17,254 bases of DNA, taken from NCBI GenBank assembly GCA_903927605.1, contig CAIYNT010000335.1:1-17254 (forward strand), given 5' to 3'. Position 1 is the stretch's first letter. Each line of letters opens with the position of its first letter. The DNA is from an uncultured Holophagaceae bacterium. GTDB taxonomy: Bacteria > Acidobacteriota > Holophagae > Holophagales > Holophagaceae. The notes beneath the pieces were generated by a model that saw nothing but the letters and a program-made list of their open reading frames with translations, had not been told where the DNA came from and made no database searches. Below, piece by piece: positions 1 to 7,766 of the stretch. A program made the position numbers and the translations under genes.

Positions 1-70
1 ACTTCTCGCCCTTCTCCGCCTCTCGCAGCAACGCCACGATCTGCTCGTCTGTCAGCTTGCTCGGTCTCAT
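1..70 (-). CDS. IS3-family transposase OrfA, N-terminal fragment (runs off window)
   Basis: The minus strand reads ATG at 70-68 and gives MRPSKLTDEQIVALLREAE followed by KGEK before the window edge. This is the opening of the helix-turn-helix domain of IS3-family OrfA proteins, which binds the terminal repeats and is normally joined to OrfB by a -1 frameshift. A strong Shine-Dalgarno, GAGGAGAA (complement of 77-84), sits 6 nt before the ATG. Only 23 codons are visible, so neither completeness nor activity can be judged. Confidence 0.75.
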   Translation of the reverse strand, partial: MRPSKLTDEQIVALLREAEKGEK

Positions 71-137
71 TTCGGGTTCTCCTCGGTAAGGATGAACCCG
101 AACCTTTCAATTGGATCTCAAATTTGGGGGAAGACCA
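1..137 (-). mobile_element. 5' end of an IS3-like insertion sequence (partial)
   Basis: The minus strand carries the start of an IS3-type OrfA gene preceded by a short leader. Read outward, the element appears to end near position 137 with the tip TGGTCTTCCCCC, which resembles IS3/IS2-group termini (TG start with a CCCC run). Sequence to the right at once reads as cytochrome, which supports a junction here. The rest of the IS, including OrfB with the DDE domain and the other terminal repeat, lies outside the window, so neither a target-site duplication nor the group can be determined. The exact tip is inferred from one end only. Confidence 0.7.
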
Positions 138-2711
138 GGGGCTGGGGTCATCATCACGGGGCTGGACAAGTTCGACTCGATCAAGCCAACGGACAGCGTC
201 CACAACTACCCCAACTTCTATTTCGAGATCGCCAAGCTGGTTCCCGGGGCGGCGCTTCCGGCTCCGGCCGTCGGCACCTACCCGAGCAAGTGGGTCAGCT
301 ACCTGGTGACCACTGTCCCCACAGTCAAGAGCCCCACCGTCGTCCCGAGTGCCCCGACCTCGGACCAGAGCGGCACCATGGTTCAGCTTGCCGATGGCAG
401 CTACAACTACACGCTCTACCGGGATATCACGAAGAGCGCCTCCATTCTCGCGGCTGCTGCTGCGGCTGGTAAAGATGTCAGCGCCCTGGGCGATGTGAGC
501 TATGACGCGACCAGGACCCACCGCGTGGCCATCGAGTTCTACGGCAATGCCCGCGGCACTGGCCAGGGCAGCCATGCCAACACCCCGGATGGCTCCAATG
601 GCAACGGCACCGCCGAAATCGCCAATGCGATCAACATCATCTACGATTTCATTCCGGCCACCGGCAAGCCCGTATCAGCCACGGATACCAGCCGCGAAAT
701 CGTCGCCCTGCAGTCCTGCAATGCCTGCCATACGAGCCTCAAATACCACGGCGCCCACCGGGTTGATCCCAGGAACTGCGTCCTCTGCCATACCGACCAG
801 CACAAGTACGGCTTTACCGCGTCCACCCGCGACGGCAACACCTTCACCAGCGGAGACACGGAAATCGTCAACGGCACTTCGGAATTCGATTTCCCCCAGC
901 TCATCCACCAGATCCACATGGGTGAGAACCTGCAGATGATCGGCCACGACATCTCCACCGATACGGCGGGCTCAGTCACCAATGTCACCTATCCCCAGTC
1001 CGTAAAAAATTGCACCACCTGCCATGCCAATCTGGCGGCCACGCCCCAGGCCATCAACTGGCAGACGGCCCCCAGCCGGGAGGCTTGCGGCGGCTGCCAT
1101 GACGCCATTGACTTCACAACCGGCGCCAACCACGGCAGCGCCGGTCTGGGTGGGCAGCAGCTGGACGATACGAAATGCGCGAGCTGCCACACCGCCGCTG
1201 GCGTAGCCACGGATCATGTCCAGACAACCCCTCCCGATCCCACCAACGCTGGCCTCACTGCCGCCCAGGGTGGCGTTTCTTCCAACAGTCACACAAATGC
1301 ATCCTACGTGGCCGGTGACCTGGCCAGCCTGCCTGCGGGCGCCCACTGGTTCAAGTGGAACATCAAGTCCGTGTCCGTCAATGCCAGCCGCCAGCCCGTG
1401 TGGGTATTCAACTTCCTGAAGGATGGCACTACGCCCGTCGTGTTCAATACCTACGCCGCCGGTGTGAAGGACGAGATGATGGACGGCTACGTCGGTGGCC
1501 CCAACCTCTACATGGCCTTTGCCGTTCCCCAGGATGGCATTTCCAAGCCTGCCGACTGGAACTCCAGCGTCAGCACCAACCTCCGGAAGCTCTGGAGGGG
1601 CGGTGCCGCCACCGGATCGACCTTCGCGGGCCCCGACGCCAGCGGATTCTACACAGCCACCCTCGCCGGTGTCACCGTCCCTGCGAACGCCACCATGATC
1701 ACCGGCGGCATCGGGTACTTCTATGGCGTGGTCGCTTCCACAGCCACCCCTGGGGCCGCGGCCAACACCGATAGCATCCCCCTCACCCAGACCAACCTCG
1801 ACTTCTACCCCTGGAATGTCGCCACCGTCGGCGGAGTCCAGGTTCCGGCCCCTTATCAGGGCGGCCTGAGTGCGGCGAATCCCAACCAGTGGCTGGCCGT
1901 CAGTGGCCAAACCGCTCGCCGCGCCATCGTCACCACCGCCAAGTGCAACGGCTGCCACAAGAGCCTCGGTGTGTTCACCGATGCCGTCTTCCATGCTGGG
2001 CAACGCAATGACGGTCCCACCTGCACCTTCTGCCACAACGTCAATGGCGTCGATGCAGGCTGGACCTACAACATCAAAGAGGTGGTCCACTCCCTCCACG
2101 CCAGCGGCATGCGCACCACGCCTTACACTTGGCAGGCTGGACACACTTACTGGGATGTCACCTACCCGTCGATCCTCAACAACTGCGAAGCCTGCCACGT
2201 TCCCGGCTCCTACGACTTCAGCGCGAGCACGAACGCTGCGGCCGTGCCGAATCTGCTCTGGTCCACCCTGGCCTCCGGCACCATGTCCGCCACGGGCGTG
2301 GTTCTCACCGACCCGACGAAGTACGTCGCGACGAACACTTACATCTCTCCCTTCGTCACCCCTGGCGTGAACTATGGCCAGGGCCTCCAGATCAACTCAA
2401 CCACGGCCGCTAAGACCACTACCACCTGGATGGGTACTGTCACGCCCATCGCTGTGGGCGGGACGCTTGAGCCCGAACCCACCACGCTCGTGAACTCACC
2501 CATCTCCTCAGCCTGCTATGCCTGCCATGACTCTTCGGCAGCCAGGGCCCACATGGTTGGCAATGGCGGTTCGCTAAACGTCGCCCGGAGTAGCGTCACG
2601 ACCGCGGTGGCTGGTGTCACCACGGTGCCCATCGTGCAGAACGAGCAGTGCCTGCTCTGCCACGGCAATGGCAAGGTCGCGGACATCCGCGCCGTGCACA
2701 TGAACTTCTAG
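111..2711 (+). CDS. OmcA/MtrC-family decaheme c-type cytochrome, 5'-truncated by IS
   Basis: An extracellular electron-transfer cytochrome of the OmcA/MtrC family, which moves electrons from outer-membrane conduits to metals or other extracellular acceptors. Ten CXXCH heme sites are visible, with first Cys at residues 203, 223, 301, 326, 356, 612, 638, 692, 802 and 847 of the 866-residue frame. The two groups of five flank about 250 heme-free residues, matching the family order split-barrel, pentaheme, split-barrel, pentaheme. The frame can only start at a TTG (111) inside the IS; the first nine codons are IS DNA and cytochrome sequence begins at about 138. No signal peptide or lipobox remains and the first strands of domain I are gone, so the product probably cannot be exported. 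This is effectively a broken gene unless the missing 5' part lies beyond the IS. Family call is firm; function in this state is doubtful. Confidence 0.88.
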   Translation: MDLKFGGRPGAGVIITGLDKFDSIKPTDSVHNYPNFYFEIAKLVPGAALPAPAVGTYPSKWVSYLVTTVPTVKSPTVVPSAPTSDQSGTMVQLADGSYNYTLYRDITKSASILAAAAAAGKDVSALGDVSYDATRTHRVAIEFYGNARGTGQGSHANTPDGSNGNGTAEIANAINIIYDFIPATGKPVSATDTSREIVALQSCNACHTSLKYHGAHRVDPRNCVLCHTDQHKYGFTASTRDGNTFTSGDTEIVNGTSEFDFPQLIHQIHMGENLQMIGHDISTDTAGSVTNVTYPQSVKNCTTCHANLAATPQAINWQTAPSREACGGCHDAIDFTTGANHGSAGLGGQQLDDTKCASCHTAAGVATDHVQTTPPDPTNAGLTAAQGGVSSNSHTNASYVAGDLASLPAGAHWFKWNIKSVSVNASRQPVWVFNFLKDGTTPVVFNTYAAGVKDEMMDGYVGGPNLYMAFAVPQDGISKPADWNSSVSTNLRKLWRGGAATGSTFAGPDASGFYTATLAGVTVPANATMITGGIGYFYGVVASTATPGAAANTDSIPLTQTNLDFYPWNVATVGGVQVPAPYQGGLSAANPNQWLAVSGQTARRAIVTTAKCNGCHKSLGVFTDAVFHAGQRNDGPTCTFCHNVNGVDAGWTYNIKEVVHSLHASGMRTTPYTWQAGHTYWDVTYPSILNNCEACHVPGSYDFSASTNAAAVPNLLWSTLASGTMSATGVVLTDPTKYVATNTYISPFVTPGVNYGQGLQINSTTAAKTTTTWMGTVTPIAVGGTLEPEPTTLVNSPISSACYACHDSSAARAHMVGNGGSLNVARSSVTTAVAGVTTVPIVQNEQCLLCHGNGKVADIRAVHMNF

Positions 2712-3010
2712 CAGCCCGACCTCTGGAGTACGCTTCGCCAAACTCCGGAAGATGTCACCGCACCAAGAAGGGACCCGGATGCCGAAAGGCTTCCGGGTTC
2801 TCTTTTACGTTCGAGAAGATGGAGGCTGGCGAACACTCCAGATCCACCTTGCCTCCCTACAGGCTGGTGGCCTCAACTTGGTAAATGCTGTATTAGAAGA
2901 CCGGACTGAATGATCCAAGCCGGGGCTTTTTAACAGGCGGTGCAACGGTGGGAATGACTACATCGCGTTCGCGTCTCAACCTATGCTGCTGAAACAGGTG
3001 CGATTCGTAC
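2712..3010. other. Intergenic region between convergent cytochrome and pepQ
   Basis: About 300 bases hold no convincing gene. The left part contains the cytochrome's terminator (2770-2806). A second, much weaker hairpin AAGC-CGGG-GCTT followed by a T run lies at 2917-2931. Short open frames across this stretch lack family resemblance and ribosome binding sites. No terminator was seen for pepQ on the minus strand. Confidence 0.5.
2770..2806 (+). terminator. Rho-independent terminator after decaheme cytochrome
   Basis: Stem ACCCGGA (2773-2779) pairs exactly with TCCGGGT (2792-2798). The helix continues across one T-T mismatch into GCC/GGC capped by a GAAA tetraloop (2781-2790), and is lengthened at its base by G-C and G-U pairs (2770-2772 with 2799-2801). 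TCTTTT follows. It lies about 60 bp after the cytochrome stop. Confidence 0.85.
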
Positions 3011-4321
3011 TCAGTCGGGAAGATGTGGCCGTGTGAGGTTGCGGTGGCCGTTAGTGGTGACCAGCAGGTTGTCCTCGATGCGGATGCCGCCACAGGGGGT
3101 CAGTTCGTCAATGAGTGTCCAGTTGAACAGCGCCCCATGGCCGTTCTCGCGGAAGGGCCGCAGCAGCATGGGGATGAAATAGAGCCCTGGTTCCACCGTG
3201 AAAACCTGGCCGGTATCGATGATGCGATTGTTCCGCAAGGTCGGGTGCAACGGATGCGTTGGTGCTGGCGTGCCATCGGGTGAACCCTGGTGACCCGCCA
3301 CATCATGGACCTGGATGCCGAGATGATGGCCCAGGCCGTGGGGGAAGAAGGGGCGGCTGAGCCCCCTTTCCACAGCCTCCTCAGGGGAAGCGTTCAGGAG
3401 GCCGCTTTCCTTCAGGAGTCCGGCGATCAGCAGGTGACCCTGGTGATGCAGGTTTCCGTAGGCGAGTCCGGGTTTCACGAGGTCGCAGAGTTGCAGTTCA
3501 ATTTTCTCCATGCCCGCGATGAGGGCCGCAAAGCGGCTGTCACAGTGTGGTGCGGCCATGGTGCGGGTGATGTCGGCAGCGTAACCCCGTACCTGGGCGC
3601 CCGCATCGATGAGCAGGACGGCGCCGTTCTTCTCCTTGCGCTTCCCTTCGTAGTGGAGGGTGGCCCCTTTCTCGTTCAGGGCGACGATGCTGCCGTAGGG
3701 CATCTCGTGATCCACGATGCCTGCGGCCTGGATGTAGGCGTAGTGGATTTCCAGCTCGCTGGCTCCGGCCATGAAGGCGGCCCGGGCGGCTTGATGCGCC
3801 CTCGCGGCGATGACGGTGGCTTCTTCGATGCACTGCACTTCGTAGGATGACTTCGTTGTTCGGTGCCAGTCGAGGTGGGCGGTGAGCAGGGCCGGATTCA
3901 TCTCCAGTCCGGCCGCCTCGGCCCGGTCAGTCTCGTTGCCGATATAGGCGGCCCGGCTCAGGATGCCCAGCCGCTTCCAGGCATCTTCCACCGTGCCGGC
4001 TTCCTCGATCTCGAATTCAGAGGCCCAGAAGGGGCTGCCCAGGGGCACCTGCTCGTACCAAAAATCCTCGGGGGCATAGCGGATCAACCGGGGGCGCTGG
4101 CCCGGGCGAACGACCAGCAGGTGATGGGGTCCAGCCACCGGACACCAGTGGGCGAAGTGGGGGGTGGGGTGGAAGGGCGCGTCCTGGTCATCGGCAAAGT
4201 GGGTGTAGACCTTGCCGCTGGAGATGACCAGGGCCTCGAAGCCTGTCTGGGCCAGAGCCTCTGCCGTGGTGCGCTGACGGTCGGCGATGTGGTCGTGAAA
4301 AAGAGTGGATAAGTCGGTCAT
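3011..4321 (-). CDS. pepQ: Xaa-Pro dipeptidase (M24 metallopeptidase)
   Basis: Cytosolic di-metal dipeptidase that cleaves X-Pro dipeptides. The 436-residue product is close to E. coli PepQ (443). All five metal ligands of the pita-bread fold are present: Asp239 and Asp250 (LLIDAG...GYAADITRT), His332 (HGLGHHLG), Glu377 (FTVEPG) and Glu416 (RIEDN). Each is offset by exactly 7 from the E. coli numbering, so the core aligns without gaps. The frame stays open upstream to 4432, but that part overlaps mqnA and lacks family sequence; the ATG at 4321 gives the expected N-terminus (MTDLSTLF). It lies 52 bp after mqnA on the same strand, so the two are probably co-transcribed, though their functions are not linked. 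Xaa-Pro aminopeptidase is less likely given the PepQ-like alignment. Confidence 0.92.
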   Translation of the reverse strand: MTDLSTLFHDHIADRQRTTAEALAQTGFEALVISSGKVYTHFADDQDAPFHPTPHFAHWCPVAGPHHLLVVRPGQRPRLIRYAPEDFWYEQVPLGSPFWASEFEIEEAGTVEDAWKRLGILSRAAYIGNETDRAEAAGLEMNPALLTAHLDWHRTTKSSYEVQCIEEATVIAARAHQAARAAFMAGASELEIHYAYIQAAGIVDHEMPYGSIVALNEKGATLHYEGKRKEKNGAVLLIDAGAQVRGYAADITRTMAAPHCDSRFAALIAGMEKIELQLCDLVKPGLAYGNLHHQGHLLIAGLLKESGLLNASPEEAVERGLSRPFFPHGLGHHLGIQVHDVAGHQGSPDGTPAPTHPLHPTLRNNRIIDTGQVFTVEPGLYFIPMLLRPFRENGHGALFNWTLIDELTPCGGIRIEDNLLVTTNGHRNLTRPHLPD

Positions 4322-4373
4322 GGTTGCGTCCAGAAAGTGGTTCAGGGTGTCCGGGGATCGGTGGTGGCGGGCT

Positions 4374-5183
4374 TCAGAGGAATTGCAGAGGCTTCTCCTT
4401 CGGGGCGAAACCATGGCGTACGGCCTTTTCAAAGAAGAGGGCTAGGCTTTCCCGTTCAGCCTCGCCCAGGTTGTAGCTGATGTTCTCCGTGAGGTACTCG
4501 TGCAGTTCGATCTTGGTCCACCCGATGGTGCGGCGGGCTTCCTCCACGATGGCCGGGAGTTGGGCCATGCCGATTTCCTGGCTTTTATGGAAGAACGAGG
4601 CCACACCACCTGGTACGGGCAGTTCGGGGGCGTCCTGGCGCACCAGCCAGAGGGCGAAGACAAAGGGCAGGCCGGTCCAGCTGTGCCACTCCTCGGCCAG
4701 ATCGAGGACGAAGAGTCCCTGCCGGGGAGCGCGCATGGCGGCATCACCGATCATCAGGGCCGCATCGTTCGCCGCCAGCATGGCCGGCAGGTCGGGGCCC
4801 ATGTCTACGACCGCGGGGATCACGCCGTACCGCTCGCGAAGCAGCAGCTGGGCCAGCACCACACTGGTGCGGCTGGAGGTATCGAGGGCCAGACTGCGGA
4901 TCTGCTCCGGTGGCACCTTGGACAGGATCACCACACTGCGCACCCGCTTCGGCGAGGCGATGCACAAGCCGGGCACGATGCGCAGGTCGGGGATCCGCAG
5001 ATACTCGATGGAGCTGACGATGCCCGCGTCCACCTCGCCGTCCCTCAGGCGGTCGGCACAGGCAGAGGGGTAGTGGAACTTCAGGTGGAAATGTTCCCAG
5101 CCGAGCCCATGCTTGAAGCCATGGTTCAGAGGTGCGGCGTTGAGGTAATCGATGATGGACAGGCGAAAGGGAGCAGCGACCAT
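4374..5183 (-). CDS. mqnA: Chorismate dehydratase MqnA (futalosine menaquinone pathway)
   Basis: MqnA converts chorismate to 3-enolpyruvylbenzoate, the first step of the futalosine route to menaquinone. The 269-residue protein has the family's periplasmic-binding-protein-like fold signatures in order: YLNAAPL (13-19), PS...GEVDAGIVSSIEY (39-61), DTSSRTS (101-107), LMIGDAA (143-149) and TGLPFVFALW (170-179). No signal peptide is present, as expected for the cytosolic enzyme. Other mqn genes are not in the window. The ATG at 5183 has only a weak ribosome binding site, but no better in-frame start exists. It is divergent from the alkyltransferase-like gene, with 34 bp between the starts. Menaquinone fits an anaerobically respiring organism with multiheme cytochromes. 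Confidence 0.92.
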   Translation of the reverse strand: MVAAPFRLSIIDYLNAAPLNHGFKHGLGWEHFHLKFHYPSACADRLRDGEVDAGIVSSIEYLRIPDLRIVPGLCIASPKRVRSVVILSKVPPEQIRSLALDTSSRTSVVLAQLLLRERYGVIPAVVDMGPDLPAMLAANDAALMIGDAAMRAPRQGLFVLDLAEEWHSWTGLPFVFALWLVRQDAPELPVPGGVASFFHKSQEIGMAQLPAIVEEARRTIGWTKIELHEYLTENISYNLGEAERESLALFFEKAVRHGFAPKEKPLQFL

Positions 5184-5217
5184 GGCATCAGTCTAGCTAC
5201 CCTGCGATGATTCCCTG

Positions 5218-5682
5218 ATGATCCTCTGGCACTATGAGCTGAACACCCCCATGGGCACCATGCGGGCCGCCTTCGACGGTCGGGGGCGGCTGCTGGAACT
5301 GGTCTTGGAAGGGTTCGATCCCCGCAAGACGAGCCCCCTCCCGCCGAAGGAGCAGCGCGAGGCCAAGCGTTTCCTGGATCGCCAGATCGACGCCTATCTG
5401 GCCGGGACCTTGCGAACCTTCACGGTGCCCCTGGATCCTCAGGGGACCTACACCGACCTCCGGATCTGGGACATGGTATGTGGCATTCCCTATGGTCATG
5501 TCCGCCGACCGACCGATCTGGCCGCAGGTCTCGGGATCGAGGAGGAAGTGGTGGTGATGGCCTGTGCCGCCAATCCCATCGCCCTGCTCATTCCCGCCCA
5601 CCGGGTGATCCTGCCGGGGGAGGGCCCGCTGCCGAAGGCGTTGCGGGATCTTGAATCGGGCTTGGGTTGGCGCAAACCATAG
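5218..5682 (+). CDS. Degenerate MGMT/Ogt paralogue with Ala in place of acceptor Cys
   Basis: A 154-residue protein with the fold of O6-alkylguanine-DNA alkyltransferases: an N-terminal RNase H-like part (TPMGTMRAAFD...GRLLELVL), the FTVPLDPQGT strand, IWDMVCGIPYG, and ANPIALLIPAHRVI. The suicidal acceptor motif PCHR reads PAHR, with Ala127 (codon GCC at 5596-5598), so methyl transfer by the usual chemistry is not possible. Known alkyltransferase-like (ATL) proteins usually carry Trp there and flag lesions for nucleotide excision repair; Ala is a less common state. The helix before the motif (ACAANP instead of RANGANP) and the C-terminal GYGGG...LLRLEG region are also degraded. It may be an ATL-like DNA-binding protein or a decaying duplicate. 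It leads a run of alkylation-repair genes on the same strand. The only plausible start is ATG 5218, with no clear ribosome binding site. Confidence 0.75.
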   Translation: MILWHYELNTPMGTMRAAFDGRGRLLELVLEGFDPRKTSPLPPKEQREAKRFLDRQIDAYLAGTLRTFTVPLDPQGTYTDLRIWDMVCGIPYGHVRRPTDLAAGLGIEEEVVVMACAANPIALLIPAHRVILPGEGPLPKALRDLESGLGWRKP

Positions 5683-5748
5683 CTCCCGGCCGCTGCTCGC
5701 GGGGATTACGCGACAGGTACATCGACCCAAAAAAACCGCGATTCTGAC

Positions 5749-6273
5749 ATGCTTGGTTCCATGCCTGGTGCCTTTCATCCGATAGCCACGCCCCTCGGGG
5801 ACCTGGGTGCAGCGTTTGATGCCGATGGGAGGCTGGTCAAGCTCATTCGCCATCATGGGGCTTCTCTGCACGCCTCCGACGATCCGGCCCTGAAGAGCCT
5901 CCCCTATCTGAAACGCCAGTTGGAGGCCTACTTTTCGGGCAACCTTCGGGACTTCAACATCCCCTTGCACATCGAAGGCACTGATTTCCAGCGGCGGGTC
6001 TGGAAAGAGTTGCAGAAGATCCCCTATGGACAGGCCATCTCCTATCTGGAACTGGCCCGTCGCCTGGGTGATGAGAAATGCATCCGCGCGGCGGCCCGCG
6101 CGAATGGCGCGAACCCCATCGCCATCCTCATCCCCTGCCACCGCGTGATCGGATCCGATGGGTCCCTCGTAGGCTACGGCGGTGGGCTGGACATGAAGGA
6201 ATTCCTCCTCCGCCTGGAGGGTGTGCTGCCGAAGGGCCCGCCGCAGCCGAGGCTGCCGCTGACGTGGGACTAA
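5749..6273 (+). CDS. ogt: Methylated-DNA--protein-cysteine S-methyltransferase (Ogt type)
   Basis: A suicide enzyme that removes methyl groups from O6-methylguanine (and O4-methylthymine) onto its own cysteine. Acceptor Cys130 lies in ANPIAILIPCHRVIG. Upstream are the helix-turn-helix region FQRRVWKELQKIPYG (80-94) and RANGANP (117-123), then GYGGGLDMKEFLLRLEG (142-158). At 174 residues it has the usual single-domain Ogt length, with a proline-rich tail. Start may be ATG 5749 or ATG 5761 (MPGAFHPIATPLG); neither has a good ribosome binding site. It follows the Cys-less paralogue by 66 bp and precedes the Ada-AlkA fusion by 77 bp, so a shared alkylation-repair transcript is likely but not shown. 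Confidence 0.92.
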   Translation: MLGSMPGAFHPIATPLGDLGAAFDADGRLVKLIRHHGASLHASDDPALKSLPYLKRQLEAYFSGNLRDFNIPLHIEGTDFQRRVWKELQKIPYGQAISYLELARRLGDEKCIRAAARANGANPIAILIPCHRVIGSDGSLVGYGGGLDMKEFLLRLEGVLPKGPPQPRLPLTWD

Positions 6274-6303
6274 GAGCGCCTATGTGCTCTTTGGAATTCC
6301 AGC

Positions 6304-6338
6304 GGCGGCGATCGGAGGACAAGTTCGTCAGCGCCGCC
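6304..6338 (+). repeat. Inverted repeat just upstream of the Ada-AlkA fusion gene
   Basis: GGCGGCG at 6304-6310 pairs exactly with CGCCGCC at 6332-6338, with 21 nt between, ending 12 bp before the ATG at 6351. It could be an RNA hairpin in the leader or an operator for the AraC-type regulator encoded next. In a GC-rich genome a 7-bp repeat could also be chance. No T run follows, so it is not a terminator. Confidence 0.35.
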
Positions 6339-6350
6339 TAGCATGGGTTC

Positions 6351-7766
6351 ATGCACTGGTCGAAGGAACATCTCTACGAACGGATCTTGGCCAAGGACGC
6401 CGCCTTCGATGGCCGGGTCCTGACGGGCGTTCTCACGACCGGGATCTACTGCCTGCCCTCCTGTCCTGCGCGTAAGCCCCAGGCCAGCAACATTCGGTTC
6501 TTCCCGGACGAGGCATCCGCCCAGGCGGCAGGCCTCCGACCCTGCAAACGATGCCGCCCCGATGCTTTCTATCGGGGCGATGACGCGGACTTGATTCGAC
6601 TGGAGTCGGCCATGGCGTTGGCCAGGACCGAGCCCAGCTCCATTCACGACGTGAGAGGTCTGGCGGAGGCGGTTGGTGTGGGTATCACCAAGCTGAAGCA
6701 CCTTTTCCGCGTCCATGCCCACCAGCAACCTGTGACCTTCCTTCAGCGGATTCGCATTCAGGCCGCCTGTGGCCGCCTTGCTGCGGGGCAGCTTGATCTG
6801 GCGGACCTGACCTTCGATTCCGGGTACGAAAGTCCGTCTGGATTTCACCGGGCCTTCCGGCGACAGACGGGCCTCAGCCCCGGGGCCTACCGGGCCATGC
6901 TTGACTCGAATCGGTTCATCCTGCCACTGTCCGCGGGATTTCGCGTGAAGGATGCACTGTCCTTCCATGGCCGTGATGGCCAGAGCGTTTCCGAGCGGGT
7001 GGAGGGAGCGCGTTTGCAGAAGGCTTTCCTGTGCGAAGGCCGAGCCTGTGTCCTCACCCTTACTTTCCGTGAGCAATCCGTGGAGGTGTGTCTCAGCGGG
7101 GCGAGTGGGGCTGCGGCCATGACCAGGGCCCACGGGGCCACCCTGCGCCTGCTGGGATGGCATGGCGATCCAGCGGCCTTCGAGGAAGCTCATCCCAGCC
7201 TGGCCGGCGGGCGAGAAGGGCTGAGGGTGCTGCTCACCCTGGATCCCTTCGAGACGCTGGTGTGGGCCATCATCGGCCAGCAGGTGAACCTGGCCTTCGC
7301 CTATGCCCTTCGCAGGGAGCTGATCCGACTGGTGGGGACTCCGGCCCTGGATGGGCTCGTCGCCCATCCTGATGCGGCCCACATCGCATCGCTGGTGGAG
7401 TCGGATCTTCAGGCGCTGCGTTTTTCAAAGTGGAAGGCCGAGTATCTGCTCCATGCGGCAACGGAGATCGCCTATGGCCGATTGCGGCTGGAAGACCGGT
7501 CCACGGCCACTGGAACCGCCAGGGACCTGCTTGCCCTGCGGGGCTGTGGCCCCTGGACAGTCCAGTACGTGCTGATGCGGGGCCTTGGTTTCCGCGACTG
7601 TGTGCCTGTGGGTGATGCGGGTCTCACGCTGGCCCTGCAGCGGTGGTTCAAGCTGGATACGCGTCCGGATGGGCCCGAGACGCTTCGCCTCATGACGTCC
7701 TTCGCGCCCCACCGGAGCCTCGCCACCTTCCACCTTTGGGCCAGCCTGAAAGGAATTCCCGCATGA
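6351..7766 (+). CDS. alkA: Ada N-terminal/AraC-HTH fused to AlkA 3-methyladenine glycosylase
   Basis: A 471-residue fusion. Residues 1-75 form the Ada zinc domain, with Cys34, Cys38, Cys65 and Cys68 (TGIYCLPSCPA...PCKRC); the first corresponds to Ada Cys38, which accepts methyl from phosphotriesters and turns the protein into an activator. Residues ~85-183 are an AraC-type helix-turn-helix (GFHRAFRRQTGLSPGAYR). Residues ~190-290 resemble the AlkA N-terminal domain and ~300-471 the HhH-GPD glycosylase, with hairpin LRGCGPWTVQYVLMRG and catalytic Asp422 (VPVGDAGL), which excises 3-methyladenine and related bases. One protein thus senses methyl damage, probably activates transcription and starts base excision repair. 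Such Ada-AlkA fusions are known, for example in actinobacteria. The O6-methyltransferase part of E. coli Ada is absent but is supplied by the gene whose ATG overlaps this stop (ATGA at 7763-7766). The ATG at 6351 is the natural family start; a ribosome binding site is not obvious. Confidence 0.93.
   Translation: MHWSKEHLYERILAKDAAFDGRVLTGVLTTGIYCLPSCPARKPQASNIRFFPDEASAQAAGLRPCKRCRPDAFYRGDDADLIRLESAMALARTEPSSIHDVRGLAEAVGVGITKLKHLFRVHAHQQPVTFLQRIRIQAACGRLAAGQLDLADLTFDSGYESPSGFHRAFRRQTGLSPGAYRAMLDSNRFILPLSAGFRVKDALSFHGRDGQSVSERVEGARLQKAFLCEGRACVLTLTFREQSVEVCLSGASGAAAMTRAHGATLRLLGWHGDPAAFEEAHPSLAGGREGLRVLLTLDPFETLVWAIIGQQVNLAFAYALRRELIRLVGTPALDGLVAHPDAAHIASLVESDLQALRFSKWKAEYLLHAATEIAYGRLRLEDRSTATGTARDLLALRGCGPWTVQYVLMRGLGFRDCVPVGDAGLTLALQRWFKLDTRPDGPETLRLMTSFAPHRSLATFHLWASLKGIPA
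7749..7754 (+). promoter_or_regulatory. Ribosome binding site of second ogt, inside the Ada-AlkA gene
   Basis: AAAGGA lies 8 nt before the ATG at 7763. It supports this internal start, rather than the upstream GTG/ATG-type codons in the same frame, and coupled translation from the fusion gene. Confidence 0.65.

Noticed and set aside
71..137. Possible outward promoter in the IS end driving the truncated cytochrome
   Set aside because: No -35/-10 pair with acceptable spacing could be found pointing rightward.
972..2198. Long minus-strand open frame (408 codons) opposite the cytochrome
   Set aside because: It mirrors a clear ten-heme coding frame in GC-rich DNA, is glycine- and valine-rich without a recognisable domain, and has no ribosome binding site.
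2917..2931. Small hairpin with T run as a second terminator
   Set aside because: Only a 4-bp stem; far weaker than the terminator at 2770-2806, so not called as a feature.
2893..3093. Short minus-strand frame between cytochrome and pepQ
   Set aside because: It overlaps the pepQ 3' end in another frame, with no ribosome binding site or similarity to a known family.
5197..6141. Minus-strand open frame opposite both MGMT genes
   Set aside because: A composition shadow of two recognisable genes; its sequence shows no family features.
6270..7382. Minus-strand open frame opposite the Ada-AlkA fusion
   Set aside because: The plus strand carries complete zinc, AraC and HhH-GPD motifs; the antisense frame has none.
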